This document shows, in pieces, positions 33,559-41,252 of a stretch of 64,000 bases of DNA; the first letter of the stretch is position 1, and the number at the start of each line of letters is the position of its first letter. The translations under genes and the position numbers were made by a program. Under the pieces are notes generated by a model that had not been told where the DNA came from, did not search any database, and saw only the letters and a program-made list of their open reading frames with translations. The DNA comes from Buttiauxella gaviniae. Its GTDB lineage: Bacteria > Pseudomonadota > Gammaproteobacteria > Enterobacterales > Enterobacteriaceae. The stretch covers positions 310,001-374,000 of the forward strand of contig NZ_JBFMVT010000002.1 of the NCBI RefSeq assembly GCF_040786275.1, given 5' to 3'.

Positions 33559-35641
33559 ATTTATGGGTTATTTCAACCTGATACGGCGAAGCAATGTGGG
33601 GATTCCTCTGCTATTGCTGTGCGTGCTGGCGATGGTGATGTTGCCGTTATCTCCGCTGATCCTGGATATTTTATTCACCTTTAATATCGTGCTGGCGGTC
33701 ATTGTTTTACTGGTTTCGGTGAACAGTAAGCGCCCGCTCGATTTCGCTATTTTCCCGACCATCTTGCTTATTACTACGCTGATGCGCCTGACGCTAAACG
33801 TGGCATCGACCCGCGTAGTGTTACTTCACGGTCACGAAGGTGAAGGCGCCGCCGGTAAAGTTATCGAAGCGTTTGGCCAGGTGGTGATTGGCGGTAACTT
33901 TGTGGTGGGCTTCGTGGTGTTCGTCATCCTGATGATCATCAACTTTGTGGTGGTCACCAAAGGTGCGGAGCGTATTTCTGAAGTTTCCGCGCGCTTCACC
34001 CTTGATGCACTGCCTGGCAAGCAGATGGCCATTGATGCCGACTTGAATGCCGGTTTGATAAACCAGGAACAGGCGCGTATCCGGCGTAAAGATGTGTCCG
34101 GCGAAGCGGATTTTTATGGCGCGATGGACGGTGCCTCGAAATTTGTGCGCGGCGATGCGATTGCCGGGATCATGATCCTGATAATCAACATTATTGGCGG
34201 GATTTGCATCGGCATCTTTGCGCATAATCTTGACGTTGGCCACGCGTTTGAGCAGTACGTTTTACTGTCAATCGGTGACGGCCTGGTCGCGCAAATTCCT
34301 TCCCTGCTACTCTCTACCGCCGCGGCTATCATCGTGACGCGCGTGGGCGATGGCAACGACATCAGCACAGAAATTAACACCCAACTGCTGGCGCGCCCGT
34401 CTATTCTCTACACCGCCGCCTTCGTGATGTTTGTGCTGGCTATCGTGCCAGGAATGCCGCACATCGCTTTCCTGAGCTTTACCGCCCTGTTGATTTTTGC
34501 TGCCTGGAAGCAGAGTAAACGGGTAGCAGCCCCGCAGCCGGAAGTTGAAATTGAAGCCATCAATGAGGCAATTTCCCACGATAACCCGCCGGTTATCGAC
34601 TGGGATAGCATTCCGCAGGTGGAACCGATTGGCCTGAACCTCGGCTATAAACTGGTGACGCTGGTCGATGCGACTCGTGGGAGCCCGCTATCACAGCGTA
34701 TTCGCGGCGTGCGGCAGGTGATCTCTGAGACGTGCGGCGTGCTGTTACCGGAAATTCGTATTCGGGAAAACTTCCGCCTGAAACCTTCGCAATATGCCAT
34801 TCATATCAACGGGATTCGCATTGCCACCGGTGAAGTGCATGCGGATAAATTAATGGCGATTCCGGGGGCGGAGCTGTATGGGGAAATCGACGGCGTGCTG
34901 GATACCGACCCCGCGTATGGCATGGCTATCACGTGGATTTTACCGGAACAGAAAGCGAAGGCGCTAAATCTGGGCTATCAGGTGGTGGATTGCGCGAGCG
35001 TCGTTGCCACTCATGTGAATAAAATCGCCCGTAATTATTTACCCGAACTGTTTAATTACGATGACATCACTCACCTGCACCATCGTCTGGGCCAGCAGGC
35101 ACCCAAGCTGGCAGAAGATTTAATCGGGCAACTTAATTACAGCCTGCTGCTGCGTGTTTATCGCCAGTTATTGCTTGAGCAGATTTCCCTGAAAGATATT
35201 AATACGATTGCGGCCACGCTGCTGGAAAGCGCCGCCCTCACTAAAGACCCGATTCTGTTAACCTCAGATGTGCGTTTCGCCCTGCGCCGTGCCATTATTC
35301 ACAATATTAATGGCGAGAAGCGAAGCCTCCAGGCGTATACCCTGGATAACGAGCTGGAAAATCTCCTGCTAACTGCGCTCAACCATGCGCAGCAAAGCGG
35401 TAAAGTCGGCCTGGATAATTTCCCGGTGGACCCGAACATTCTGACGCAATTACAAAATACTATGCCGATGATTCAGGAGCATATGAAAGCCCAGGGAATG
35501 GCGCCGTTATTATTAGTCACACCGCAGCTACGCCCGTTGATTTCCCGCTACGGACGCCTGTTTGCTGCCGGTTTGCATGTGCTTTCGTATAACGAAGTGC
35601 CGGATGAAGCAGATTTGAATATTGTGGGAACGTTAGCCTGA
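33545..35641 (+). CDS. flhA: Flagellar export gate protein FlhA
   Basis: 698 residues, the usual length. Eight predicted membrane helices in the N-terminal half include the FHIPEP signature region 'FVVVTKGAERISEVSARFTLDALPGKQMAIDADLNAGLI'. The C-terminal cytoplasmic ring domain docks chaperone-substrate complexes. Last gene of the fliM-to-flhA run; a strong terminator follows. Confidence 0.97.
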   Translation: MANGKFMGYFNLIRRSNVGIPLLLLCVLAMVMLPLSPLILDILFTFNIVLAVIVLLVSVNSKRPLDFAIFPTILLITTLMRLTLNVASTRVVLLHGHEGEGAAGKVIEAFGQVVIGGNFVVGFVVFVILMIINFVVVTKGAERISEVSARFTLDALPGKQMAIDADLNAGLINQEQARIRRKDVSGEADFYGAMDGASKFVRGDAIAGIMILIINIIGGICIGIFAHNLDVGHAFEQYVLLSIGDGLVAQIPSLLLSTAAAIIVTRVGDGNDISTEINTQLLARPSILYTAAFVMFVLAIVPGMPHIAFLSFTALLIFAAWKQSKRVAAPQPEVEIEAINEAISHDNPPVIDWDSIPQVEPIGLNLGYKLVTLVDATRGSPLSQRIRGVRQVISETCGVLLPEIRIRENFRLKPSQYAIHINGIRIATGEVHADKLMAIPGAELYGEIDGVLDTDPAYGMAITWILPEQKAKALNLGYQVVDCASVVATHVNKIARNYLPELFNYDDITHLHHRLGQQAPKLAEDLIGQLNYSLLLRVYRQLLLEQISLKDINTIAATLLESAALTKDPILLTSDVRFALRRAIIHNINGEKRSLQAYTLDNELENLLLTALNHAQQSGKVGLDNFPVDPNILTQLQNTMPMIQEHMKAQGMAPLLLVTPQLRPLISRYGRLFAAGLHVLSYNEVPDEADLNIVGTLA

Positions 35642-35647
35642 TAAACC

Positions 35648-35683
35648 GCCCAACGTCTGGCATCATCAGGCGTTGGGCTTTTA
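35648..35683. terminator. Bidirectional terminator between flhA and the EAL gene
   Basis: An 8-base perfect stem GCCCAACG/CGTTGGGC (35648-35655 with 35671-35678) is followed by TTTTA on the forward strand. It closes the flagellar operon and probably the convergent EAL gene. Confidence 0.8.
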
Positions 35684-36445
35684 GTGAATGTAGTTTTGCA
35701 GGAAATCTAATTTTTTAATCGGACGTGAAAACAGGAACCCCTGAGCCAGCACGACATTATGCTTTAATAGCATTGACGTTTGCCCCATGGTTTCCACCCC
35801 TTCGGCAATAATGGCAGCATTACTTTTCTGCGCTTCGCAGATAATCTCATACGTTTTCTCGCTATTACCGTTTCTCAGGCATTCGCGATCGAGTTTGATA
35901 AATTCACATTCGGCCTGCGCCATCTTATTTTGCACATCATCAAGAGTGCCAATGTCATCCCAGGCAAAAGAGAAACCGGCATTTCGCAGCCGCTGAATAT
36001 TCTCCTCGCCGCTCTGCGCTAATTCTTCCGCCGAACGCGTAATTTCAAAAATGACGGATGCAGCCGGAATGCCATATTCGCTCTGGAGTTGGATGATGTA
36101 TTCAGAAAAGCTTTCGTCGTTTAGCTGATGAGGCGCAAGATTGATGGTTAAGAAGAAGTCGGGTTTCTTCGGCAAGACATCGTGCTGCATAAACTCAAAG
36201 GCTTTCCCGACAATGTATTTTCCTACATTGATAATTCCTTCATTTTCCTCAAGCTGTTGTAAAAATTCCGTCGGCTTTATGATGCTGTGACGGTGCACGC
36301 CCCGTAACAGCACTTCGGCCCCAACACACTGAAAGGTCGATAAATTAAAAATGGGTTGCACGAAGAAATCGACCACCGAAGAAAAATTAAGGTGGGTGAT
36401 TTTTTTTAGAATAATAGTTGAACTCATATCGCTCACGTTGCTCAT
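35681..36445 (-). CDS. EAL-domain cyclic-di-GMP phosphodiesterase (first)
   Basis: 254 residues, a stand-alone EAL domain with no membrane segment. The metal and catalytic positions are present: E in 'AEVLLRG' (EVL variant of EAL), N in 'INLAP', E in 'FEITR', DD in 'WDDIGT', K in 'IKLDRE', E in 'AEGVET', and Q in 'AQGFLFSRP'. The loop-6 motif is DIGTLDD instead of DFGTGYS, as in many free-standing enteric EAL proteins, so activity is likely but not certain. Convergent with flhA and 41 bases downstream of a second EAL gene in the same direction. Confidence 0.85.
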   Translation of the reverse strand: MSNVSDMSSTIILKKITHLNFSSVVDFFVQPIFNLSTFQCVGAEVLLRGVHRHSIIKPTEFLQQLEENEGIINVGKYIVGKAFEFMQHDVLPKKPDFFLTINLAPHQLNDESFSEYIIQLQSEYGIPAASVIFEITRSAEELAQSGEENIQRLRNAGFSFAWDDIGTLDDVQNKMAQAECEFIKLDRECLRNGNSEKTYEIICEAQKSNAAIIAEGVETMGQTSMLLKHNVVLAQGFLFSRPIKKLDFLQNYIH

Positions 36446-36486
36446 TCCTTATAACGCTAACTCTTTTCCACTGCGAAAAGCGGGGA

Positions 36487-37269
36487 TTAATGACTGGTTT
36501 CTTCGGAAGAATACCGATAACGTTGTGCGAAAGTGCGGGACTCAACCGGGGGAGAATAAAAATACCCCTGGCAGGTGGTGACATCCTGCTCAAGCAGCCA
36601 TTCTCGCTGCCAGAGATATTCAACCCCTTCGGCAACCAGTTGTAATTTATTGCGCTTGCACGCCTGGATAATCTCTTTTGCCAGCGGCAAACTCTCTTTA
36701 TTGAGCAGGCTACGGTCGAGTTTAATCACGTTGCTGCAAAATTCGTGACCGTTTTTATTTAAATCATCAGGGTGACTAATATCATCCCACGCCAGCACAA
36801 AGCCATTTTGTTGTAACCAACGGGCATTTTCCCGGCCTTGTGCACTCAGAGGGATTTTTGTTTCAGTAATTTCAATCGTGATTTTATTGACTGGATAACC
36901 GCATGCCTCGGCAACCTTTTTTATTTTCTCAACCGTAGTGCGGTCGTTTATTTCGACCGGGGAGAAATTACTGCTGAGCATAAAATGCCGCTCCTGATGA
37001 AGCCCGTGCTCTTTAGCAAAAAGGAGCGCGCTTTGCAGAACATAAACGCCCACCTTGCAAATATCGCTGTTTTGCTCAAGTTCTGCGATAAAGCGATCCG
37101 GTGGGATCACTTTACCTTCCACAAGGCCGCGTACCAGGGCCTCGGCCCCCAGGCAGCGGCCATTCGTCATGTCCATAATCGGCTGCAAATAGACCGTGAG
37201 GACGCGCTCCGGGTAACCCGCAGAGATGTGTTCTACTATTTTTCTGGCATCCTCATGTTTAGTCGTCAT
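36487..37269 (-). CDS. EAL-domain cyclic-di-GMP phosphodiesterase (second)
   Basis: 260 residues, cytosolic, EAL domain only. It carries canonical 'EALVRG', 'NFSP', 'IEITETK', 'WDDISH', 'IKLDRSLL', 'AEGVEY' and 'CQGYFYSPP', so all catalytic positions are kept. It is clearly distinct in sequence from the first EAL protein and not a recent duplicate. It lies between the first EAL gene and the GGDEF gene, all on the same strand with short gaps. Confidence 0.86.
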   Translation of the reverse strand: MTTKHEDARKIVEHISAGYPERVLTVYLQPIMDMTNGRCLGAEALVRGLVEGKVIPPDRFIAELEQNSDICKVGVYVLQSALLFAKEHGLHQERHFMLSSNFSPVEINDRTTVEKIKKVAEACGYPVNKITIEITETKIPLSAQGRENARWLQQNGFVLAWDDISHPDDLNKNGHEFCSNVIKLDRSLLNKESLPLAKEIIQACKRNKLQLVAEGVEYLWQREWLLEQDVTTCQGYFYSPPVESRTFAQRYRYSSEETSH

Positions 37270-37333
37270 TTTTTTCCCTTTTGTGATTAATGTAAAATAC
37301 GAAACTGTTGCTGTGCATCACTCATTCCATTGC

Positions 37334-38938
37334 TTAATCACAAGAACTTAAAATCACATTTTTACCGGACTGTTTAGCCGCGTATAAAGTCTTATCCGCT
37401 TTTATTATGACGTCCTGGGCTGTCTCGCCCTCTTTCCATTTGGCAATGCCGCAACTGAATGTGACGCTCAGGGTTGTCTCGCGCCATTGACGTTGAGAGA
37501 TGACCTGTCGCCAGGTTTCCATCAGATTAAAATACTCCTCGTAGTCGTTACCCGGGAATAAAGCCACCAGTTCTTCACCGCCAAAGCGATAAATATGATA
37601 TTTCGGCTCAAGAATCGCCTTCCCGGCATTGCTTACATATTTCAGCACAGAGTCACCGACAACATGACCGAAGGCATCGTTAATACTTTTAAAGTTATCC
37701 AGATCCAAAATCGCCAGATAAAACGGTTCATTATGAGCAATTAACTCATCGAGTCTTGTATCGAAATTGCGGCGTGAGCCAACGCCGGTTAACGCATCTT
37801 CCCCTGAAATTTTTCGCGCTTCCTCAAGCTCAAGGTGGCTCTTTTTAATGTTGTTATAAACCCGCTCCAGGTTGTGTTCTTGCTCTTCAACATTAATGCC
37901 ATTAACCCCCATATAGAGTCGGCTGATAATACTTTTTATATAGACACGGCACAGGCATACCAGAACGGTATAAATCACCAGACACAGGGAAATAATAATA
38001 ATTAATGTTTGTGGCGCTTTACCAATATAATCATCATACATTTCTTTATCGACGATGGTAAAAGCGACCCAATAGGGATCGGAAAACGAGTGATAAAATA
38101 TAAATTTTTCTGTTTCGGCATCATAAAAATTGCCTTCTAAATCTATCGCTTTATCAATCCATCTTTGGGGTATTTTCTGATGGAAAATCTCGCGGAAATT
38201 AGAATGCATAATGACGGTACCGTCTTGTGCGGCAACCAGGAATTTCCCTTCAAACGGCGTAACGATATCTTGTAGAGGTGTACTCATGGAGTACAGATCA
38301 AGATCGAAAGCGATATTCCCGTACTTCAAAAGCTCTTCATCAAAAAGATCCATACTGACCGTAATCGTAACGGAATGGTTATTCGAGTTATGCAGGTCGG
38401 GTAACAGATCGTTGTAAGGCTCTGAATAATGGATTCCATTCTTTTGTTTTACCCCTGGGTACCAGGGACGTTGGCTTGGTACGAACCCCTTTAATTGTAT
38501 TTTGGGGTAGATGCGATAGTGGTCATGGATGTCAGAGATTATCGCTGCATCAAAAAATGTTAGCGTATTGACAATCGATGCCAAAATAGCGTTAAGCGTA
38601 TCATGATCTTCCTCAATAAAACCCTTGGCACCATTCGGCGTAATTCGGCTATTGAGAATCTGAAATACAATGCCAATCTCTTCCAGTTGGCGATTAACAC
38701 TTTCCATTGCGGTGTTATGCGTAAAGCGGGAAAGATTATTTTCAAAGGTGTTTATATTGTCTTTTTGAATATAATCAAATGACCATAGCGACACTAACAT
38801 AAACGGCAACAGCATGACAAAAAACAACAGACTTAATAGCCTGTTAACCGTGAATACTTTTTTGCTTCCTTTCATTTCCTGATTCCATTCTGAATATGGC
38901 GTTACGTGAAACTGATGCCCTCGACGCCAGATCTTCAC
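37334..38938 (-). CDS. Membrane diguanylate cyclase with extracytoplasmic sensor
   Basis: Up to 534 residues from GTG at 38938; ATG at 38875 (513 residues, start 'MKGSKKVFTVNRLL') is an alternative with a typical membrane-anchor N-terminus. A helix at about 30-52 is followed by a Cache-like periplasmic sensor region ('FVPSQRPWYPGVKQKNGIHYSEPYND'), a second membrane helix (about 310-335) and a GGDEF domain with active 'RFGGEELVALFPG'. No RxxD inhibitory site precedes it. It makes cyclic-di-GMP in response to an external cue. Facing the flagellar locus and beside two phosphodiesterases, it may set the swim/stick decision for this flagellum. Confidence 0.88.
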   Translation of the reverse strand: MKIWRRGHQFHVTPYSEWNQEMKGSKKVFTVNRLLSLLFFVMLLPFMLVSLWSFDYIQKDNINTFENNLSRFTHNTAMESVNRQLEEIGIVFQILNSRITPNGAKGFIEEDHDTLNAILASIVNTLTFFDAAIISDIHDHYRIYPKIQLKGFVPSQRPWYPGVKQKNGIHYSEPYNDLLPDLHNSNNHSVTITVSMDLFDEELLKYGNIAFDLDLYSMSTPLQDIVTPFEGKFLVAAQDGTVIMHSNFREIFHQKIPQRWIDKAIDLEGNFYDAETEKFIFYHSFSDPYWVAFTIVDKEMYDDYIGKAPQTLIIIISLCLVIYTVLVCLCRVYIKSIISRLYMGVNGINVEEQEHNLERVYNNIKKSHLELEEARKISGEDALTGVGSRRNFDTRLDELIAHNEPFYLAILDLDNFKSINDAFGHVVGDSVLKYVSNAGKAILEPKYHIYRFGGEELVALFPGNDYEEYFNLMETWRQVISQRQWRETTLSVTFSCGIAKWKEGETAQDVIIKADKTLYAAKQSGKNVILSSCD

Positions 38939-38951
38939 ACTTCATCACAGT

Positions 38952-38979
38952 AGAGCGACCTGCACACAACCATTCTTAA
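38952..38979 (-). promoter_or_regulatory. Possible lateral sigma-28 promoter of the GGDEF gene
   Basis: Reading leftward, TTAAGAAT, 12 bases, GTCGCTCT. The second box differs from the flagellin/flgM box at one of eight bases and the spacing is the same; the first box is weaker. If real, translation from the ATG at 38875 is favoured, because the GTG at 38938 would have almost no leader. Confidence 0.4.
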
Positions 38980-39272
38980 ATCGTGAGAGGTAAATCTGTT
39001 CAGCAAATCTGTCCCAGGGTTGCCGTCGTGGGGACATTTCTTCCGGATAGCCGCTCATTAATCGAGCAAGCCAAAACAACATCATTACATCTGACCAACA
39101 AAAATAAAACAATCATTTTGAAACAACATTTCACAATTTGAATAACGTTGTTTCTTTTGTGATGCGCGTATCAGATAACTCTAAAGTGTGAGTGATAACA
39201 TGATGTCGCTTTAATCTTTATCATTAATAACCCCCTTATTGCGAAATAATATAGAGACGACAGGGTAAACAA
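38980..39272. other. Intergenic region upstream of the UlaA-like gene
   Basis: About 290 AT-rich bases. TGTGATGCGCGTATCA near 39158 has one good CRP half-site (TGTGA) and a poor second half, so I call it only a possible CRP site. No gene is seen. Confidence 0.35.
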
Positions 39273-40550
39273 ATGGACATCTTATTAGGGTTAGTAAAAA
39301 CGCCCGCAGTAATCATTGCGATCGTGGCATTTCTGGGTTTACTATTTCAAAAAGCATCAGTTTCCAGATTAATAACAGGCACGGCACTTTCTTTTATCGG
39401 CTTTACGATGATAAAAGTGGGTGGAAGTATTTTAATGAAAGTGCTTACGGCGTTTAGTTCTCTCTTCTCCAAAGCATTTGATATTATCGGGGTGGTGCCA
39501 AGCAACGAAGCCATTATGGCGGCAACCATCGATAAACTGGGGGCTACAGCGGCACTAATCCTGCTGTTTTCGATGATTTTGAACATTCTGATTGCACGTT
39601 TTACCCGTTTCAAATTCATCTACCTGTCTTTGCATCTGGTGTTATTTATGGCCTTTGCGCTAACAGCCGTTCTGATGCAGTTCGGATTTAGCAATTACCA
39701 GATGGTCATTATATGCTCCATTCTTATTGGTTCGTATATGGCAGTCTCGCCTTACATTCTTAACCGCTTTAGCCGTGAAATTATTGGTTCGAATGAATAT
39801 GCGATTTCTCACGCCGCCATCTCCTCATATATTATTGGTTCCTATATGGGTAAATGGTTCGGTAATAAAAATACCGATACTGAGCATCTGAATATCAGCA
39901 GTAAATTTGATTTTATCCGAGAACCTAACATTGCGACGCTTTTAACCATGCTGGTTCTGTTGCTTATCTCTTGTATCTTTGCCACGCAGCCGCAGGTTAA
40001 AGATGCTATGACCATGGTATACGGTGCAGGTGCCGGTGATAAAAACGTAGTGATTTTCGTTCTTGAACAGTCAGCCATTTTTGCCTGTGGCCTGTATCTT
40101 GCGAAAGCTGGCGTTAACCTGTTTACGGCTGAAATCGTGCCCGCGTTTAAAGGTTTTGCTCGTGTGTTTGCCCCAGGTGCGGTGCCCGCTGTGGACGTTA
40201 TGGTGCTGTTTACCAAGGCGCCTAATGCAACCTTAATCGGCTTCCTGGTGAGTTTCGCCGTTGAGTTGGTGTGTATCTTAATCTTCCCGTTTATTGGCTT
40301 ACCGATTATTGTCCCGGGGATCATGGCAAGCTTTATTACCGGCGGTGCGGCAGCCATCTTTGGTAATGCGACCGGTGGTTTCCGCGGAGCGATTATCGCC
40401 AGTGGTATTAACGGGTTGTTGTTGTGCGTTCTGCCTGCTCTGACCTTGCCGATTTTCTCCCAGCTCGGCGCACAAGGCGTAACCTTTGCAGACCCTGACT
40501 TTACTATTCCGTCGTTGATTCTCGACTATATTCTGCGAATCTTCTATTAA
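39273..40550 (+). CDS. UlaA/SgaT-family PTS EIIC-type permease, orphan
   Basis: 425 residues with ten or more hydrophobic helices throughout and the UlaA-family patterns 'VSPYILNRFSREIIGSNEYAISHAAISSYIIGSYMGKWFGN', 'SKFDFIREPNIATLLTML' and 'GLPIIVPGIMASFITGGAAAIFGNATGGFRG'. The family transports L-ascorbate or related sugars by phosphotransfer. No EIIA, EIIB, catabolic or regulator gene is adjacent, so either it borrows partners or its substrate and mode differ. RBS AGGG precedes the ATG. Confidence 0.88.
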   Translation: MDILLGLVKTPAVIIAIVAFLGLLFQKASVSRLITGTALSFIGFTMIKVGGSILMKVLTAFSSLFSKAFDIIGVVPSNEAIMAATIDKLGATAALILLFSMILNILIARFTRFKFIYLSLHLVLFMAFALTAVLMQFGFSNYQMVIICSILIGSYMAVSPYILNRFSREIIGSNEYAISHAAISSYIIGSYMGKWFGNKNTDTEHLNISSKFDFIREPNIATLLTMLVLLLISCIFATQPQVKDAMTMVYGAGAGDKNVVIFVLEQSAIFACGLYLAKAGVNLFTAEIVPAFKGFARVFAPGAVPAVDVMVLFTKAPNATLIGFLVSFAVELVCILIFPFIGLPIIVPGIMASFITGGAAAIFGNATGGFRGAIIASGINGLLLCVLPALTLPIFSQLGAQGVTFADPDFTIPSLILDYILRIFY

Positions 40551-40644
40551 CCGACTCTAAAGCAAGGTACTCGCCAGGATTTACGAGAAGTTAAACAAGA
40601 GTACTGCGAAGATTTATTCGGGAATGCCGTAGAAGTTTAGGAAA

Positions 40645-40672
40645 CCAGCCCCTGTAGAGCTACAGGGGCTGG
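40645..40672. terminator. Palindromic terminator-like hairpin after the UlaA-like gene
   Basis: A perfect 13-base inverted repeat CCAGCCCCTGTAG/CTACAGGGGCTGG with a 2-base centre. There is no T-run, so termination is probable but not certain. Confidence 0.55.
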
Positions 40673-40723
40673 GATATCGAACAGATTCTTGCTTAAACGA
40701 TAGATAGACCAACGATAGAAACG

Positions 40724-40756
40724 AAAAAGCCCCAGCCTATTTCTAAGCTGGGGCTT
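40724..40756 (-). terminator. Terminator of tRNA-Ser copy 1
   Basis: Reading leftward, AAGCCCCAGC and GCTGGGGCTT arms around a short loop, then TTTTCG. The same hairpin follows copy 2. Confidence 0.8.
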
Positions 40757-40762
40757 AAATGT

Positions 40763-40850
40763 TGGCGGAAGCGCAGAGATTCGAACTCTGGAACCCTTTC
40801 GGGTCGCCGGTTTTCAAGACCGGTGCCTTCAACCGCTCGGCCACACTTCC
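40763..40850 (-). tRNA. serT: tRNA-Ser(UGA), copy 1
   Basis: 88 bases including the encoded CCA. The anticodon complement is at 40814-40816, in loop CTTGAAA. The long variable arm (CGACCCGAAAGGGTT) is typical of serine tRNAs. It closely resembles E. coli serT. It lies on the reverse strand with its 3' end pointing toward the flagellar region. Confidence 0.97.
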
Positions 40851-40860
40851 AACGAGGCGA

Positions 40861-40889
40861 ACTATAAACATCCCCCCACTTCATGTAAA
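40861..40889 (-). promoter_or_regulatory. Sigma-70 promoter of tRNA-Ser copy 1
   Basis: Reading leftward, TTTACA, 17 bases, TATAGT, then a GC-rich discriminator (TCGCC), as expected of a stringently controlled tRNA promoter. Confidence 0.82.
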
Positions 40890-40963
40890 GCCTGTTTAGG
40901 TTCGTTCGCCTGAAAAATCATCAAATTTGTGTTATTTGAGTGAAACGTCAACAAACTAAAACG

Positions 40964-40996
40964 AAAAAGCCCCAGCTTATTTCTAAGCTGGGGCTT
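40964..40996 (-). terminator. Terminator of tRNA-Ser copy 2
   Basis: Same GC stem as at 40724-40756, better paired (AAGCCCCAGCTTA), followed by TTTTCG. Confidence 0.8.
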
Positions 40997-41003
40997 CAAA
41001 TGT

Positions 41004-41091
41004 TGGCGGAAGCGTAGAGATTCGAACTCTAGAACCCTTTCGGGTCGCCGGTTTTCAAGACCGGTGCCTTCAACCACTCGGCCACACTTCC
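41004..41091 (-). tRNA. serT: tRNA-Ser(UGA), copy 2
   Basis: 88 bases with anticodon complement at 41055-41057. It differs from copy 1 at three positions. Two are a compensating pair in the T stem (C-G becomes U-A), and one is a C-to-T in the D loop (GAGTGG). The pairing-preserving change shows the copy is still under selection. Confidence 0.97.
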
Positions 41092-41101
41092 AACGAGGCG
41101 A

Positions 41102-41130
41102 ACTATAAACATACCCATACTTCATGTAAA
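41102..41130 (-). promoter_or_regulatory. Sigma-70 promoter of tRNA-Ser copy 2
   Basis: Reading leftward, TTTACA, 17 bases, TATAGT, TCGCC. Boxes are identical to copy 1 while the spacer differs at several bases. Confidence 0.82.
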
Positions 41131-41252
41131 GCCTGTTTTTGTTCGTTCGCCTGATAAATCATCAAATCTGCGCTAATTGAGTGAAACACCAACAATTTGA
41201 TTGGTTTAACAACAGGATCCGTTGCAAGTTTTTGCCTGCAACGGATTTAGCA

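Larger units (their letters stand above)
40724..41205. repeat. Tandem duplication of the serT transcription unit (241-base period)
   Basis: Terminator, tRNA, promoter and about 60 bases further upstream are all repeated with a period of 241 bases (40763 to 41004). Similarity is near-perfect in functional parts and drifted between them, so the duplication is old. Confidence 0.9.

Noticed and set aside
39182-39212. TAAAGTGT and GTCGCTTT upstream of the UlaA-like gene, resembling the shared promoter
   Set aside because: The spacing is 15 instead of 12 bases, and the gene has no flagellar link; probably chance.
40861-41125. Short reverse-strand open frames across the two tRNA-Ser genes
   Set aside because: They read through structural tRNA genes and their promoters; identical frames arise from the duplication.
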